A DNA stretch of 64,000 bases, taken from positions 489,530-553,529 of the forward strand of contig NZ_NRQY01000002.1 of assembly GCF_003996855.1 (NCBI RefSeq). Direction: 5' to 3'. The DNA comes from Morganella morganii (GTDB taxonomy: Bacteria; Pseudomonadota; Gammaproteobacteria; Enterobacterales; Enterobacteriaceae). A program made the position numbers and the translations under genes. The notes beneath the pieces are model-generated. The model was given only the letters and a program-made list of their open reading frames with translations, was not told the DNA's origin and did not search any database. Each line of letters starts with the position of its first letter. Within the stretch, counting starts at the first letter, position 1. Shown one piece after another: positions 56,263 through 64,000 of this stretch.

Positions 56263-56766
56263 TCAGCGCCCTTTCAGCAGCTGCATGATGTCGTCGGTTT
56301 TCTCTTCATCATCATCTTCATCAAGAGAAATACCGAGTTTTTCCATCAGCGCATCGATACGTTCAAGCATGGTATCGACGTAAGTATTTTCTTCTGCGGT
56401 CAGGGTTTCATTGTTCTCAAGACGCAGCAGCAATGCATCGAGACGCTCGTCGTTTTCGAGTTTCGCCAGTTCTTCTTCCGGAGACAATCTGGCTTTGAGC
56501 GGCTCAGCCGGTTTTTTTACCGCCGGTTTGACGGAGGTTTTACCTTCAGCAATCAGCGGAACCGGTTTTTTACTGCCGATACGCGGATCAGCAACCGCAT
56601 TATCCGCACCACGGCCGGTCTTGCGGGTATCATCCTGCTGTCGGGCACCGGACGGATTACCGCGATGCTTTTTCTGCCGTTTGCGTTCACGGCCTTCCGT
56701 GTTGAGCTCCTCACGGCTTTTTTTGGGTGTCCGTGACCGGGATGGTTTTTTTGAAATAGCGGCCAT
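56263..56766 (-). CDS. yihI: Der GTPase-activating protein YihI
   Basis: YihI stimulates the GTPase Der (EngA) and so modulates 50S ribosome assembly. From the ATG at 56766 (AAGG upstream) it is 167 residues (E. coli 169). The N-terminal half is disordered and Lys/Arg-rich ([26 protein letters not shown]), with [12 protein letters not shown] in the middle; the C-terminal half is a helical acidic domain ([38 protein letters not shown]). The E. coli neighbours hemN and glnG are kept. Confidence 0.92.
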   Translation of the reverse strand: MAAISKKPSRSRTPKKSREELNTEGRERKRQKKHRGNPSGARQQDDTRKTGRGADNAVADPRIGSKKPVPLIAEGKTSVKPAVKKPAEPLKARLSPEEELAKLENDERLDALLLRLENNETLTAEENTYVDTMLERIDALMEKLGISLDEDDDEEKTDDIMQLLKGR

Positions 56767-56982
56767 ATACCTTACTCGCTTAAAAAATAACTGATTAATT
56801 TGTGTTAACATTTACCACGTAAATGAACAGTACAAAACTATATTCACGGCTTCCGGGCTACCCGCAGCCATGACAATGATTCGCTGGCGGCTAGTTTACC
56901 CTGATTTCCGTCAAAACGATCTATCATTTCGCCTCCGGATGAATAATGAACACCGCTATTATTTTAACCAAGATATAGAATT

Positions 56983-58455
56983 ATGCACATTTCACAACAA
57001 ACGTCACATCGCCCCGTCTGGTTTTGGGTCACCGCTTATGTCACGCTCTGGATAATTATCAGTTACGGATTCGATCCGACAGTACCGTATGATGCTGTGG
57101 AAGCCCTGAACTGGGGAAAAACCGGTGAATGGGGTGCACCGAAAAACCCGTGGCTGGTCGGCATGCTGATGTATCCGGTCATCGCCTTCCCTGACCTGAT
57201 TGCCGCCGATTTTTACTGGTATTTTATTCATTTTACCGGCATCGGCATCGGTATGTGCGGCGTATGGTATCTGACACACCACCTCACACAGCGTTCTGAT
57301 TTTGCCTGGCTGGCACTGCTGTCGCTGAATCTGTCAGGGATCATTAATTTCGATTTAATTCCTTATAATGATAACTATATCCTGGTCACCTTCTGGCCAT
57401 GGGTGCTGTACTTTTTTGTCCGTGCGGTTTATGACAATCCCGCCTGGTGGATGGGTTTTGCCCTGACGTCGGGGCTTGCCACGATGGGAAAATATTCCAC
57501 ACTGGCGCTGGTCGGTATGGTCTTTCTCTTTACCCTGTTTGTGCCGAAAGTGCGGGAAAGTTACCGCTCGCCCTGGTTTTATGCCGCTATCGCCCTCTGG
57601 TTTGCTCTGGTCATTCCGAATGTTATCTGGCTGGTGAATAATGATTTTGCCGCGTTTAAATGGGTCGATTCACAGATTAAAACCGGTTTAACCCTGAAAA
57701 CCACCGGTTCACTGTTCACGGTTTTTTATCCGCTGATCATTATTGCCGTCATTATCCGTCTTAAAGGCGGCCATTTCGGCTGGCCGGCAGAACAGGCAAA
57801 ACGGCTTATCAATATTATGATTCTGGCGCCGCTCGCCGTGATTTATATCTGGTTCACCTTCCATAAAGGCGGACGTATTACCGAGTGGTTACAGCCTTTT
57901 GTCCTGCTCAGTATTCCCGCGCTGATCTGTTCTGTGGTGACGCCGCCGGTCAAACCGCTGAAAAATGTGATGAACGGACTGATTGCCTTTGCTGTCATCG
58001 TGATCGCGGGCTATGTCACAGTGATGGGACTCAATATCCGTGACGCCGGACAGAAAAACATCGGGCTGAAAACCTTCATAACGGAGGCGGAAAGCTGGTG
58101 GGAGCAGGAAACCGGAAAACCGCTGAAATACACCGGCGGGGAATATCTGCATGAATGGATAACGTTTTACGGTAAGCACCAGCCGGAAACTATCCAGCCG
58201 TGGATCAATGAGTTCGGCCATATCTACCGGGCAACTAATATTTATAACCTGCATGTCACCCGTGATGATATCCGCCGTGACGGTGCCCTGCTGATCGGCA
58301 AAGCGAACCGCACCTGTGAGGATGAGCCGTTTACCGGCGCGCTGGAAGACTGGCCGGATCTGGTTATCGCGAAACGGAAACAAGTCGTATACCAGTCACA
58401 ACCCGGTGCAAAAGAAGAAACCGTCTGCCTAGGCATTGTTTATCCGGAACACTAA
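56983..58455 (+). CDS. Membrane glycosyltransferase, GT39/ArnT-like
   Basis: The product is a 490-residue protein with about ten membrane segments and a C-terminal soluble periplasmic domain (from about residue 360). The first loop carries the acidic catalytic signature of the GT-C fold (FDPTVPYDAVEALNWGKTGEWG), followed by MLMYPVIAFP and YNDNYILVTFWPW, as in the dolichyl-phosphate-mannose mannosyltransferase (GT39) and ArnT group. Such enzymes transfer a sugar from an undecaprenyl-phosphate carrier to lipid A or glycan. The sugar and acceptor are unknown. It stands alone with a terminator, next to no other glycan gene. Confidence 0.78.
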   Translation: MHISQQTSHRPVWFWVTAYVTLWIIISYGFDPTVPYDAVEALNWGKTGEWGAPKNPWLVGMLMYPVIAFPDLIAADFYWYFIHFTGIGIGMCGVWYLTHHLTQRSDFAWLALLSLNLSGIINFDLIPYNDNYILVTFWPWVLYFFVRAVYDNPAWWMGFALTSGLATMGKYSTLALVGMVFLFTLFVPKVRESYRSPWFYAAIALWFALVIPNVIWLVNNDFAAFKWVDSQIKTGLTLKTTGSLFTVFYPLIIIAVIIRLKGGHFGWPAEQAKRLINIMILAPLAVIYIWFTFHKGGRITEWLQPFVLLSIPALICSVVTPPVKPLKNVMNGLIAFAVIVIAGYVTVMGLNIRDAGQKNIGLKTFITEAESWWEQETGKPLKYTGGEYLHEWITFYGKHQPETIQPWINEFGHIYRATNIYNLHVTRDDIRRDGALLIGKANRTCEDEPFTGALEDWPDLVIAKRKQVVYQSQPGAKEETVCLGIVYPEH

Positions 58456-58464
58456 AACAGAAAC

Positions 58465-58497
58465 AAAAAAACCGCGCCGGTATCACCGCGCGGTTTT
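58465..58497. terminator. Bidirectional terminator
   Basis: AACCGCGC (58470-58477) pairs with GCGCGGTT (58488-58495), flanked by an A run and TTTTT, between the convergent glycosyltransferase and adeP genes. Confidence 0.88.
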
Positions 58498-58520
58498 TCA
58501 CATCTGACTGACGGCCTGAA

Positions 58521-59855
58521 TCAGGCGTCAACAAATACCATTTTCAGAATAAACATCAGCGATACCACCACCACACACAGGTTCAGCTCACGCCAGCGGC
58601 CGGTGCCCAGTTTCATTGCGCAGTAAGCGATAAACCCTAATGCAATTCCTTCAGTGATAGAAAAACTGAACGGCATCATGACAGCCGTCACAAACGCCGG
58701 AACCGATTCGGTCAGATCATTCCAGTTCACGCGCACCAGGCTGGAAGTCATCAGCACGCCGACATAAATCAGTGCCCCGGCAGTAGCATAAGCCGGAACC
58801 ATGGCCGCCAGCGGTGAAATAAAGATAGCCGCGAGGAACAGCAGGCCGACCACAATAGCTGTCAGACCGGTACGTCCGCCGACAGAAACCCCGGAAGTAC
58901 TTTCAATAAATGCGGTCACGGAGGATGTCCCCATCGCAGAACCGGCGACGGAGCTGATACTGTCCACATACAGCGCTTTTTTCATGTTCGGGAAACGGCC
59001 TTTTTCATCCGCCAGCCCGGCTTTGTCTGTCACGCCGATCAGGGTGCCGGAGGAGTCAAACAGGTTTACCAGCATAAACGAGAAAATAATCCCGGCGAGA
59101 GATAAATCCAGCGCGCCCATGATATCGACATGGCCGACAACAGAGGTGATCCCCGGCGGCATATCAAATATGCCCTTATAGGTCACATCGCCGAGGAAAA
59201 GCCCGATGGAGGTCGTCACCACAATTGATACCAGCACCGCTGCATGAATATTGCGCGCAGCCAGAATGGCGATAATAAAAAAGCCCAGCGCCCCCAGCAC
59301 CACACCGTGTTCGGTAAACTTACCGATAGTCACCAGCGTATCCGGATTCGGCACAATAATACCGGCATTTTTCAGCCCCATCATGGCGATAAACAACCCG
59401 ATACCACTGGTGATCCCCACCCGCAGACTCAGCGGAATATGAGCAATCAGCCAGTAACGGATACGCAGCAAAGTCAGGATAAACAGCCCGACCGCTCCCC
59501 AGAAAATGGCGCCCATTGCCACTTCCCAGGAGTAGTGCATCGCGCCCACTACCACAAAAGCGAAAAAGGCATTCAGCCCCATTGCAGGCGCAACCGCCAC
59601 CGGCAGGTTAGCAAATAACCCCATTCCGATACTGCCGATGGCAGCAATCAGACAGGTGGTGACAAACACCGCTTTGATATCCATCCCGGCGAACGAGAGG
59701 ATCTGCGGGTTGACAAAAATGATATACACCATGGTAAGGAAGGTGGTCAGCCCGGCAATAATTTCTGTGCGGACAGTTGTGCCGTGTTCCTGTAATTTAA
59801 ACACGCGCTGGAGCAGGCCCTGATGAGAATCAGTGCCGGAAGTCGGAGTAGTCAT
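58521..59855 (-). CDS. adeP: Adenine permease AdeP (NCS2 family)
   Basis: AdeP (PurP, YieG) is a high-affinity proton-coupled adenine importer. The product is 444 residues (E. coli 445) and follows it throughout: FKLQEHGTTVRTEIIAGLTTFLTMVYIIFVNP, PAMGLNAFFAFVV, VGITSGIGLFIAMMGLKNAG, LVNLFDSSGTLIGVTDKAGL, and GTSSVTAFIESTSGVSVGGRTGLTA in the substrate-binding TM10 region. A PurR box lies 58 bp upstream of the start. It neighbours the phoU/pst region as in the E. coli map area. Confidence 0.95.
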   Translation of the reverse strand: MTTPTSGTDSHQGLLQRVFKLQEHGTTVRTEIIAGLTTFLTMVYIIFVNPQILSFAGMDIKAVFVTTCLIAAIGSIGMGLFANLPVAVAPAMGLNAFFAFVVVGAMHYSWEVAMGAIFWGAVGLFILTLLRIRYWLIAHIPLSLRVGITSGIGLFIAMMGLKNAGIIVPNPDTLVTIGKFTEHGVVLGALGFFIIAILAARNIHAAVLVSIVVTTSIGLFLGDVTYKGIFDMPPGITSVVGHVDIMGALDLSLAGIIFSFMLVNLFDSSGTLIGVTDKAGLADEKGRFPNMKKALYVDSISSVAGSAMGTSSVTAFIESTSGVSVGGRTGLTAIVVGLLFLAAIFISPLAAMVPAYATAGALIYVGVLMTSSLVRVNWNDLTESVPAFVTAVMMPFSFSITEGIALGFIAYCAMKLGTGRWRELNLCVVVVSLMFILKMVFVDA

Positions 59856-59912
59856 GAATAAGGAGTCCCGGAAATTTGTTTTTTCGGTTTATCCTACCGC
59901 ATCATTTTCAAA

Positions 59913-59928
59913 AAGAAAACGTTTGCGT
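59913..59928 (-). promoter_or_regulatory. PurR operator upstream of adeP
   Basis: On the minus strand ACGCAAACGTTTTCTT matches the PurR consensus ANGCAANCGNTTNCNT at every defined position. Repression of adenine uptake by PurR with hypoxanthine or guanine is inferred. Confidence 0.82.
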
Positions 59929-59938
59929 TTCATTGCGG

Positions 59939-59971
59939 GAAAATCCCGGCCGTTAACTGTACCGGGATTGT
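59939..59971 (-). terminator. Terminator of the amino-acid transporter operon
   Basis: AATCCCGG (59942-59949) pairs with CCGGGATT (59962-59969), followed on the minus strand by TTTCC. It closes the ABC operon before adeP. Confidence 0.75.
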
Positions 59972-59983
59972 TACTGATCAAAC

Positions 59984-60757
59984 TTATGATGAGCAGGATG
60001 CAGGTTTCTCTGACAACCGCACCGGTTTCTCCCTGACACGGCCAAACAGGCGGGAGAGCCATGACTGACGGGGCTGCGGCTGCAATGAGTAACGGCGCAT
60101 CAGGGCATTCGCGCCCAGTTCCAGCCCGGAGCACATCACAAAATAGATAAAGGCAACAAACAGGAAAATCTCTGTCGGATACACCATACTGCGGTTATTG
60201 ACCTGAGTCGCAAGAAACGACAGTTCCCCCACACCGACGATATAGGCCAGCGACGTATCTTTAATCAGTGCAATCCACTGATTAATAAAGGACGGGATCA
60301 TCATCCGCAGCGCCTGTGGCAACACGATATGCCACAGCACTTCCCACCGGCTGAAGCCGAGAGACATCCCCGCCTGCCACTGCCCTTTGCCGATCGCCAG
60401 AATACCGGCCTTCACGCCGTGGGCGATATACGCCGAGGTGACCAATGCCAGCGCACAGACCACGGTGGTGATTTCCGGCACATCCACGCCGAACGCGATC
60501 GGCAGCAGGAAATAGACCCAAAATATCAGCATAATGATGGGAATAGCGCGGAAAAACCCGAGAAATGCCGCAAACAGGTTTACCCACCAGCCGCGCAGCA
60601 TTGCCAGCATCACGCCGCCGATAGTCCCGAGTACCACGGAAATGGCCCCGGCAATCAGGCTGATCACCAGCGTCAGTGCCGCACCTTCAAGCGGGCCGTC
60701 AGGGAAGGTGCCGAACAGCAGGTATTCCCAGTTGTCACGAATTACGGAAAAATCCAT
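59984..60757 (-). CDS. Amino acid ABC transporter permease, second subunit
   Basis: The product is a 257-residue inner-membrane permease of the His/Glu/Gln/Arg (HisM) family with about five membrane segments. The EAA loop that contacts the ATPase reads AGMSLGFSRWEVLWHIVLPQALRMMIPS. The C-terminal 30 residues are hydrophilic and basic. It starts one base after the stop of the first permease gene and is terminated right after its own stop, so it ends the operon. No ATP-binding gene follows. Confidence 0.9.
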   Translation of the reverse strand: MDFSVIRDNWEYLLFGTFPDGPLEGAALTLVISLIAGAISVVLGTIGGVMLAMLRGWWVNLFAAFLGFFRAIPIIMLIFWVYFLLPIAFGVDVPEITTVVCALALVTSAYIAHGVKAGILAIGKGQWQAGMSLGFSRWEVLWHIVLPQALRMMIPSFINQWIALIKDTSLAYIVGVGELSFLATQVNNRSMVYPTEIFLFVAFIYFVMCSGLELGANALMRRYSLQPQPRQSWLSRLFGRVREKPVRLSEKPASCSS

Positions 60758-60758
60758 C

Positions 60759-61496
60759 TTAATGCCCCTGTGCCAGTGCCCGCTGTGTCCGCCACTGTCC
60801 GAATGCTTCCATCACAGCGATAATGGCGATATAGAGGATCGTCGCGACCCCGAAAGCCTCAAAAGTTTGTAAGGACTGACTTTCCACCTGACGAGAGGCG
60901 TAAGAAAGTTCGGCCACGCCGATCGCCATGGTCAGGGACGAGTTTTTCACTACATTCATATACTGCCCGAGCAGCGGCGGCATGGCGATTCTGACCGCCT
61001 GCGGCAGCACCACATAACGCATGGACTGCCACGGCGTCAGCCCGAGAGCCAGTGCTGCTGATTTTTGCTGCCGCCCGATCCCGGCGATGCCCGCCCGCAG
61101 TTCTTCCGCAATAAACGGTGCGGAGTAGAGCGTCAGCCCGAACCACCCTGCGATAAATTCAAATGACGGCCAGGCGAGTGTCAGCCCGGCCAGTTCAATT
61201 TCATGCGGTGTATTCAGCCATATTTTCAGCGCCTGCGGCAGAATTTCCCCGGAGGCGAAATACCAGAAAAACAGCTGCACCAGCAGCGGCGTATTACGGA
61301 ATACACTTGTGTAAGCACTGACTAACCAGCGGACAGGTGCAAGCTGGCTGTCCCGCCCTGCCACCAGCAGAAAACCGAGCAGCGTGGCCGCAAGGATTGT
61401 CCAGAATGAGATAAGCAGGGTGATCACAAACCCCTGTCCCAGCCATCCCAGATATTCCGGGGCAAGTAAGTGCGTACTTATAAATTGCTCAAACAT
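60759..61496 (-). CDS. Amino acid ABC transporter permease, first subunit
   Basis: The product is a 245-residue permease of the same family, expected to pair with the next gene's product. The N-terminus has YLGWLGQGFVITLLISFWTILAATLLGFLLV, the FRNTPLLVQLFFWYF segment typical of HisQ/GlnP-type permeases, and the EAA loop SAALALGLTPWQSMRYVVLPQAVRIAMPP. It lies 77 bp behind the binding-protein gene. Glutamate/aspartate or another polar amino acid is a plausible substrate by family, not shown by sequence. Confidence 0.9.
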   Translation of the reverse strand: MFEQFISTHLLAPEYLGWLGQGFVITLLISFWTILAATLLGFLLVAGRDSQLAPVRWLVSAYTSVFRNTPLLVQLFFWYFASGEILPQALKIWLNTPHEIELAGLTLAWPSFEFIAGWFGLTLYSAPFIAEELRAGIAGIGRQQKSAALALGLTPWQSMRYVVLPQAVRIAMPPLLGQYMNVVKNSSLTMAIGVAELSYASRQVESQSLQTFEAFGVATILYIAIIAVMEAFGQWRTQRALAQGH

Positions 61497-61573
61497 CCGC
61501 TAATCCTGTCTGTTACCGCAGAAATGCAGGAAGCCTCACCGGAGTGAGGCCTGAATCAGATAACACAGTCACA

Positions 61574-62407
61574 TTACTTCGGCTGGTCAGCCAGCGGAGC
61601 AAACGTAAATTCACCGCGTGGTTGTTCGGCTTTGGTGCCCGGACCAAACCACTGGTTATAAATCTGCTGTGATTTGCCCTCACTTTCGAGTTTCAGCAGA
61701 GTTTTGTTCACCGCTTCCACCAGACGGGTTTCCCCTTTAGGTGCCGCCAGTGCCTGATATTCACGGGTCAGACTGAACGGAGAGAGTTCAAACTCCGCTT
61801 TTACTGACTCCGGCAGATTACCGAGCAACCCGACCAGTTTGGCATCATCCTGGGTGATAGCATCGACGTTACCATTACGCAGCGCCGCGAAAGCCAGCGG
61901 GGTGTCATCATAAGAAATTACTTTGGTGCCCGGATATTTCTCGCGCAGTGTCACTTCCTGAACCGTGCCTTTATCCGCACCAATGCGCAGTTTGGCCACA
62001 TCCTCCGGGGTTTTCAGCACACCTTTGCGGGCAATAAATTTTTGTCCGGTCTGAAAATCAGGAATGGAGAAATCTACCTGTTTGGCACGCTCATCCGTAA
62101 TGGTGAAGTTCGCCCCGATTAAATCCACTTTGCCGGAGACCAGCAGCGGAATACGGTTTGCCGGGTTGGTCGGGCGCAGTTCCAGTTTCACGCCGAGGTC
62201 ATCCGCGACGGCCTGTGCAATATCCACATCATAACCGGCCAGTTTTTTGGTCTGCGGATCGATAAATCCGAACGGCGGGTTGCTGTCAAAAACCGAAATA
62301 CGGATCACACCGGCTTTCTGAATGTCATCAAGCTTATCAGCCTGTGCAGTACCACTTACTAATGCTAAACCGGCAAACAGAGCCGGAACAAATAATGTCG
62401 GTTTCAT
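61574..62407 (-). CDS. Amino acid ABC transporter periplasmic binding protein
   Basis: The product is a type 3 extracellular solute-binding protein, 277 residues from the ATG at 62407. The signal peptide is KPTLFVPALFAGLALVSGTAQA. The mature domain has GVIRISVFDSNPPFGFIDPQTKKLAGYDVDIAQAVADDLG with the ligand-contacting aromatic, PTNPANRIPLLVSGKVDLIGANFTIT, and the hinge-region FAALRNGNVDAITQDDA. AGGGG lies just upstream of the start; a GTG at 62413 is also in frame. It heads a three-gene operon of binding protein and two permeases without an ATPase. The ligand is unknown. Confidence 0.9.
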   Translation of the reverse strand: MKPTLFVPALFAGLALVSGTAQADKLDDIQKAGVIRISVFDSNPPFGFIDPQTKKLAGYDVDIAQAVADDLGVKLELRPTNPANRIPLLVSGKVDLIGANFTITDERAKQVDFSIPDFQTGQKFIARKGVLKTPEDVAKLRIGADKGTVQEVTLREKYPGTKVISYDDTPLAFAALRNGNVDAITQDDAKLVGLLGNLPESVKAEFELSPFSLTREYQALAAPKGETRLVEAVNKTLLKLESEGKSQQIYNQWFGPGTKAEQPRGEFTFAPLADQPK

Positions 62408-62716
62408 ACACACCCCTGGAATCAGTCACGGAAAACGTCAATTTGTGTAAATCACCATCTCACGCTATCAACTCCCGCTTAATTCCTGAAATACTAAGAA
62501 AGAATAATTCAATAACTGATTGTTCTAAGGTCTGCTGTTCCCCTCTTTTTTGCCTGTATAAACATCACTTATAACTTACAGGAATAACTAAATGATGTTT
62601 CAATCAATTAATTTAGTATTATTTTTATCCGGCTGACTGATGCCACAAAAAGAAAAACACCGGCTTTAATAAGCCGGTGCCGCACTTCTGACAATATCGC
62701 GGGAGAAACAGCCCTG
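62408..62716. other. Gap between the binding-protein gene and phoU
   Basis: The stretch is 309 bp and AT-rich, and holds the promoter of the amino-acid transporter (near 62408-62520) and the phoU terminator at the right. A 14-codon plus-strand reading frame at 62592-62636 has an AGGAA upstream but no other support. Nothing else was recognised. Confidence 0.6.
62650..62680 (-). terminator. phoU terminator
   Basis: CACCGGCTT (62658-62666) pairs with AAGCCGGTG (62671-62679), followed on the minus strand by TTTTTC. It ends the pst-phoU operon. Confidence 0.87.
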
Positions 62717-63487
62717 TTATGCCGGATCATTCCCTTTTTCGCCGTTATTACTGTGCGCGGAGACTTCAATCACATGCTCGCCGAGCAGGATGCGTTCCAC
62801 ATCATCCCCTTTCACATGGCGGAAATCCTGTCCCTTCACATAGTAGAAAATAAATTCACAGATATTCTGGCAACGGTCACCGATACGTTCGATAGAGCGG
62901 GCGCAGAACAGTGCGGTCAGGACACTCGGGATAGTGCGCGGATCTTCCATCATATAAGTCATCAGCTGACGGACAATCCCCTCATATTCCTGGTCTACTT
63001 TCTGGTCTTCGCGATAGATACGGATAGCTTCCTGAATATCCATGCGCGCAAAAGCATCCAGCACATCATGCAGCATCTGAATCGCATGACGTCCGAGGGA
63101 TTCCAGACTGACCAGCAGTGGCTGATGCTGTTGTGAAAATTTTTCCAGTGCGGTTTTTGCGATTTTATCGCCCACATCACCAATGCGCTCAAGTTCTGCG
63201 ATCGTCTTAGAAATTGCCATAATCAGGCGCAAATCACTCGCCGTCGGCTGGCGCTTGGCAATAATACGGACACAGGCTTCATCAATCATCACTTCCATGA
63301 TATTGACTTGTTTGTCACCGGCAATAACTTCACGCGCCAGGTCTTCATCCTGGTTATGCATGGCGGTGATCGCTTTACTGAGCTGTTCTTCCACCAGCCC
63401 GCCCATCGTCATCATTTCTGTGCGGATATGCTCTAATTCAGCATTAAACTGCCCGGAAATATGTTTATTGTGATTCAGATTTTCCAT
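62717..63487 (-). CDS. phoU: Phosphate signalling regulator PhoU
   Basis: PhoU links the PstSCAB transporter to the PhoR sensor kinase and keeps the Pho regulon off when phosphate is plentiful. From the ATG at 63487 it is 256 residues (E. coli 241), with an extra C-terminal tail after the conserved [12 protein letters not shown]. It consists of two similar three-helix bundles, each with the metal-binding D/E-x-x-x-D pattern ([14 protein letters not shown] and [14 protein letters not shown]). It starts 13 bases after the pstB stop. The upstream open frame to 63583 overlaps pstB and is not used. Confidence 0.97.
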   Translation of the reverse strand: MENLNHNKHISGQFNAELEHIRTEMMTMGGLVEEQLSKAITAMHNQDEDLAREVIAGDKQVNIMEVMIDEACVRIIAKRQPTASDLRLIMAISKTIAELERIGDVGDKIAKTALEKFSQQHQPLLVSLESLGRHAIQMLHDVLDAFARMDIQEAIRIYREDQKVDQEYEGIVRQLMTYMMEDPRTIPSVLTALFCARSIERIGDRCQNICEFIFYYVKGQDFRHVKGDDVERILLGEHVIEVSAHSNNGEKGNDPA

Positions 63488-63500
63488 GATTGTCTCCGCA

Positions 63501-64000
<500 letters not shown>

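Noticed and set aside
62592..62636. Fourteen-codon hydrophobic peptide before phoU
   Set aside because: There is an AGGAA upstream, but the length and lack of any context make chance likely.

Overview
The window looks like chromosome of an enterobacterium of the order Enterobacterales, most likely a Morganellaceae member close to Morganella. The evidence is the near-50% GC feel, E. coli-like proteins in E. coli-like gene blocks, Spot 42 RNA beside polA, an ERIC element, and NtrC, sigma-54 and PurR sites of enterobacterial type. The genus is an inference from gene content; I could not run a search.

Layout. 0-7.5 kb: Spot 42 (spf), a broken peptide deformylase paralogue, tandem ERIC-type repeats, then polA, dsbA, srkA, yihD and a fused mobA-mobB. 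7.7-18.9 kb: hdeB, idi, gor-rlmJ, a DUF1090 protein, a lipoprotein, yhjD, and an accessory trio (secreted ammonia-lyase-like protein, 4-OT tautomerase, serine hydrolase) carrying two probable frameshifts. After that come yhjJ and a yhjK (c-di-GMP phosphodiesterase) stump that lacks its GGDEF-EAL part. 19-30.7 kb: the dipeptide transporter genes dppFDCB, followed by a striking chimera in which the N-terminal 450 residues of a two-partner-secretion transporter (TpsB) are fused in frame to the signal-peptide end of DppA. Next are tRNA-Pro(TGG), a short divergent TpsA exoprotein, glyS and glyQ. 30.9-45.2 kb: tag, a YceK/YidQ-type lipoprotein, yidR, yicG, gmk-rpoZ-spoT-trmH-recG, gltS, xanP and yicH. 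At 45.2-45.45 kb a compound inverted-repeat element sits exactly where two blocks that are separate on the E. coli map meet. 45.4-57 kb: fabY-dtd, yihX, typA, glnA-glnL-glnG with its NtrC/sigma-54 control region, hemN, a SemiSWEET and yihI. 57-64 kb: a GT39-type membrane glycosyltransferase, the adenine permease adeP with a PurR box, an amino-acid ABC transporter without an ATPase gene, phoU and the 3' part of pstB.

How the genes work together. Most of the window is housekeeping: DNA repair and replication (polA, recG, tag), stringent response and nucleotide supply (gmk, rpoZ, spoT, xanP, adeP), nitrogen control (glnALG), translation (glyQS, typA, trmH, rlmJ, dtd), redox and envelope (dsbA, gor, srkA, hdeB), and phosphate signalling (pstB, phoU). 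The unusual parts are the broken or rearranged genes: def paralogue, lyase and serine hydrolase, yhjK, and above all the TpsB-DppA fusion. I see no CRISPR array, prophage or complete insertion sequence.
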